64,000 bases of DNA. Source: an uncultured Altererythrobacter sp. (lineage in GTDB: Bacteria; Pseudomonadota; Alphaproteobacteria; Sphingomonadales; Sphingomonadaceae). The stretch is from contig CANLLZ010000001.1 of assembly GCA_947492235.1 (NCBI GenBank), forward strand, positions 620,001 through 684,000. Reading direction: 5' to 3'. This document shows positions 62,417 to 64,000 of the stretch, piece by piece. Each line of letters opens with the position of its first letter. Position 1 is the first letter of the stretch. The position numbers and the translations under genes were made by a program. Below the pieces are notes generated by a model. The model saw only the letters and a program-made list of their open reading frames with translations. It made no database searches and had not been told where the DNA came from.

Positions 62417-63003
62417 ATCGAACCGTATGCCATCCATCGGTCGATAACGCTCTTCACATATCCAGGTGTTTCACGATTTTTCGGTATTCCGCCGGCTCGC
62501 GACACGGCGCCGGGACCAGCATTGTATGCGGCCAGCGCGAGATGGATCGCACCGAAGCGCTCTAGCATCTGCTTCAGATACCGCGCGCCGCCATCGATGT
62601 TCTCAGCCGGATCGTGGCGATTGCTGACACCAAGTTCTCTTGCCGTTCCCGGCATGAGTTGAGCGAGCCCAGCGGCGCCAGCCGGACTGATTGCCATCGG
62701 GTTGAACCGCGATTCCTGCCAAATCAGGGCCTGAAGCAGTCGAGGCGGCAATTGGTATCGCGCTTCAGCTTGCCGGATGAGTGGCTCATACAAGGCTTCC
62801 TTGAAGCTTCTATCGATATAGGCCGCGCCGCCATCTGGCTTGCCCAAGTGGATTGCAGTCGGGTTGAAAGCGCGCCCTTTGTCGTTTGTAACCTCAACTG
62901 TGCCGAGGTCATGGTCGAAGACCTGAAACTCCTGCGCGTGCGCGGATCCCGAAATCGCAATCGCGAGCGCACCGCAACCGCAAGCCACCAGAGACATTCG
63001 CAT
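62413..63003 (-). CDS. Secreted lytic transglycosylase (SLT domain)
   Basis: A 196-residue protein with a signal peptide (to about GSAHAQ, residue 24). The SLT domain has the catalytic Glu in ALIWQESRFNPMAISPAGA near residue 91, then GLAQLMPGTARELG, and ALAAYNAGPGAV. On integrative elements such enzymes (VirB1/P19-like) open peptidoglycan for conjugation machinery; that role is inferred, since no transfer gene is in view. AAGG precedes ATG 63,003. Divergent from the primase gene. Confidence 0.9.
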   Translation of the reverse strand: MRMSLVACGCGALAIAISGSAHAQEFQVFDHDLGTVEVTNDKGRAFNPTAIHLGKPDGGAAYIDRSFKEALYEPLIRQAEARYQLPPRLLQALIWQESRFNPMAISPAGAAGLAQLMPGTARELGVSNRHDPAENIDGGARYLKQMLERFGAIHLALAAYNAGPGAVSRAGGIPKNRETPGYVKSVIDRWMAYGSI

Positions 63004-63143
63004 TGAATTACCTTTCACGTTGCCTCGATCCGCAAGAGAACATAAATAGAACAAATGGGTGTAGGAAAACGTTTTTTTTGCAAGTTTATCCGAGAGGAGA
63101 GGGGTTCGTCTGGAGGGGGCAATTGTGAGGCGATGGAGCCGGT

Positions 63144-64000
63144 ATGCCTGTTTCGAATTCAACCCTGTCACGTACCTCGCTTGAGGACACCGCCCGCAAC
63201 ATCTGCGAAAGCCGAGGGGGCAAATGGTCAGGCACAAAGGGGATGGCGTGCTGTCCCGCGCATGATGACCGCACACCTTCGCTCGGCGTGACGCTCGGCC
63301 GAAAGGCTATTCTCTTCCATTGCTTTGCGGGCTGCGATCAACAGAGCGTGCTTTCCGCAATGGCGCGCGAAGGTTTCGAGGTGGCCAGGTTTTTCTCGGG
63401 TTCTTCGGCCGAGGATCAGATCGAGCCAACAAGGCTACGCACACCCTCGGCAGCAGCGTTGAGGATCTGGCGCGAAGCGGAACCATTGGGTGCCAGTCCG
63501 GCGAAGGCCTACCTCGAGAGCCGCGGCATCCTGGCCGCATCTTCAGCTCTTCGCTTTCATCCGCAAACGCCGCTCGGGCCGAAAGGACAGGCCCGCTTTC
63601 TTCCCGCTATGATTGCGGCGGTCAGCCTCGATGAGGGGCCGATCGCGATCCACCGCACGTTTTTGTCCACCGAGGCTTCAACCAAGGCCACCTTCGACAA
63701 GCCAAAGCGCGCGCTTGGCTCGCTCGGTGAAGCTGCTGTCCGTCTCTTTGCTCCGGTTTCCGGGAAGCTCGGCCTTGCCGAGGGGATCGAGAGCGCGTTG
63801 TCAGCCTATGCGCTCACCGGCATTCCCGTTTGGGCGACCCTTGGGAATGAGCGTTTCGGTCTCGTAAGCATTCCCGAGAGTGTGACCGAGCTTCATCTGT
63901 TCGTCGATCATGATGCTGGCGGCGAGCTGGCCGCCTCGCGTGGCCTCGGAGCCTACGCGCAGGAAGGGCGGACGATCCAAGTCCGCAAGCCACATCCAAG
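63144..64000 (+). CDS. Primase-like Toprim protein (partial, runs off the window)
   Basis: At least 285 codons with no stop before the window ends. A zinc module of the CHC2 kind (ACCPAHDD near residue 37 and FHCFAGCDQ near 56) is followed by a linker and a Toprim domain: the Glu in GLAEGIESALSAY (about 212) and the DxD in LFVDHDAGGE (about 252). This is the layout of plasmid and ICE primases that start replication of the element. An in-frame stop at 63,126 fixes the start at ATG 63,144, with GGAG five bases upstream. Confidence 0.85.
   Translation, partial: MPVSNSTLSRTSLEDTARNICESRGGKWSGTKGMACCPAHDDRTPSLGVTLGRKAILFHCFAGCDQQSVLSAMAREGFEVARFFSGSSAEDQIEPTRLRTPSAAALRIWREAEPLGASPAKAYLESRGILAASSALRFHPQTPLGPKGQARFLPAMIAAVSLDEGPIAIHRTFLSTEASTKATFDKPKRALGSLGEAAVRLFAPVSGKLGLAEGIESALSAYALTGIPVWATLGNERFGLVSIPESVTELHLFVDHDAGGELAASRGLGAYAQEGRTIQVRKPHP

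Noticed and set aside
1-64000. CRISPR arrays, rRNA operons, complete insertion sequences
   Set aside because: No regularly spaced repeats, no rRNA signatures and no transposase gene were found on reading both strands.

Overview
The window is high-GC, densely coded chromosomal DNA, most consistent with an alphaproteobacterium of the order Sphingomonadales (Erythrobacteraceae-like). The evidence is the gene orders (pyrH-frr-uppS-cdsA-dxr-rseP-bamA-skp-fabZ, ccmCDEFGHI, dapF-mtaB-ftsY), an NDUFA4-type complex I accessory protein, a large TonB receptor beside a GH42 galactosidase, and a bamA-skp-fabZ run with no lpxD, lpxA or lpxB, as expected for bacteria that use glycosphingolipids instead of lipid A. 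No species can be named from the sequence alone.

Bases 1-13,000: end of a polyprenyl diphosphate synthase gene, hrpB, a complex I accessory gene, a secreted Asp-rich duplicated protein, the SRP RNA gene, dnaX-ybaB, lon, an HU gene, a lipoprotein gene, rlmB, tRNA-Tyr and a GH42 beta-galactosidase gene. Bases 13,000-32,300: a TonB receptor gene divergent from the galactosidase, a FabH-like synthase, psd-pssA, a divergent small membrane protein gene behind a LexA-type operator, rpsB-tsf, an opposite-strand metallo-beta-lactamase-fold gene, then the long pyrH-to-fabZ envelope and isoprenoid cluster, a REP-bearing intergenic region and rpmE.

Bases 32,300-48,000: an orphan PD-(D/E)XK-like gene, a prolyl-4-hydroxylase-like gene, tRNA-His, an amino acid dehydrogenase, cytochrome c maturation genes ccmC-ccmI, kup, a low-GC TPR-like orphan, yciB with a second REP element at its 5' end, dapF-mtaB-ftsY and a GGDEF/EAL gene. 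Bases 48,000-60,700: EVE-domain and TPP-enzyme genes, a small membrane protein, an LplT-like transporter divergent from pgsA, PilZ, rnd-oxyR, aspS, acpP-fabF-mltG and a 2H phosphoesterase.

Bases 60,697-64,000 are the left end of an integrative element at tRNA-Met(CAT): a P4-type tyrosine integrase with repeats upstream, a DUF5818-like gene coupled to a secreted lytic transglycosylase, and a truncated CHC2/Toprim primase. The element runs off the window, so its type and cargo are unknown.

The observations most worth a second look are the LexA-type site in front of a 73-residue membrane protein next to rpsB, RpoH-like promoter sequences in front of both the SRP RNA and lon, a palindromic repeat whose stem holds the uppS Shine-Dalgarno sequence, a canonical EF-hand loop in a Skp/OmpH protein, and a structured REP-flanked spacer before rpmE. 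No CRISPR array, rRNA operon or insertion sequence was seen. All functions are assigned by reading motifs, not by database search.
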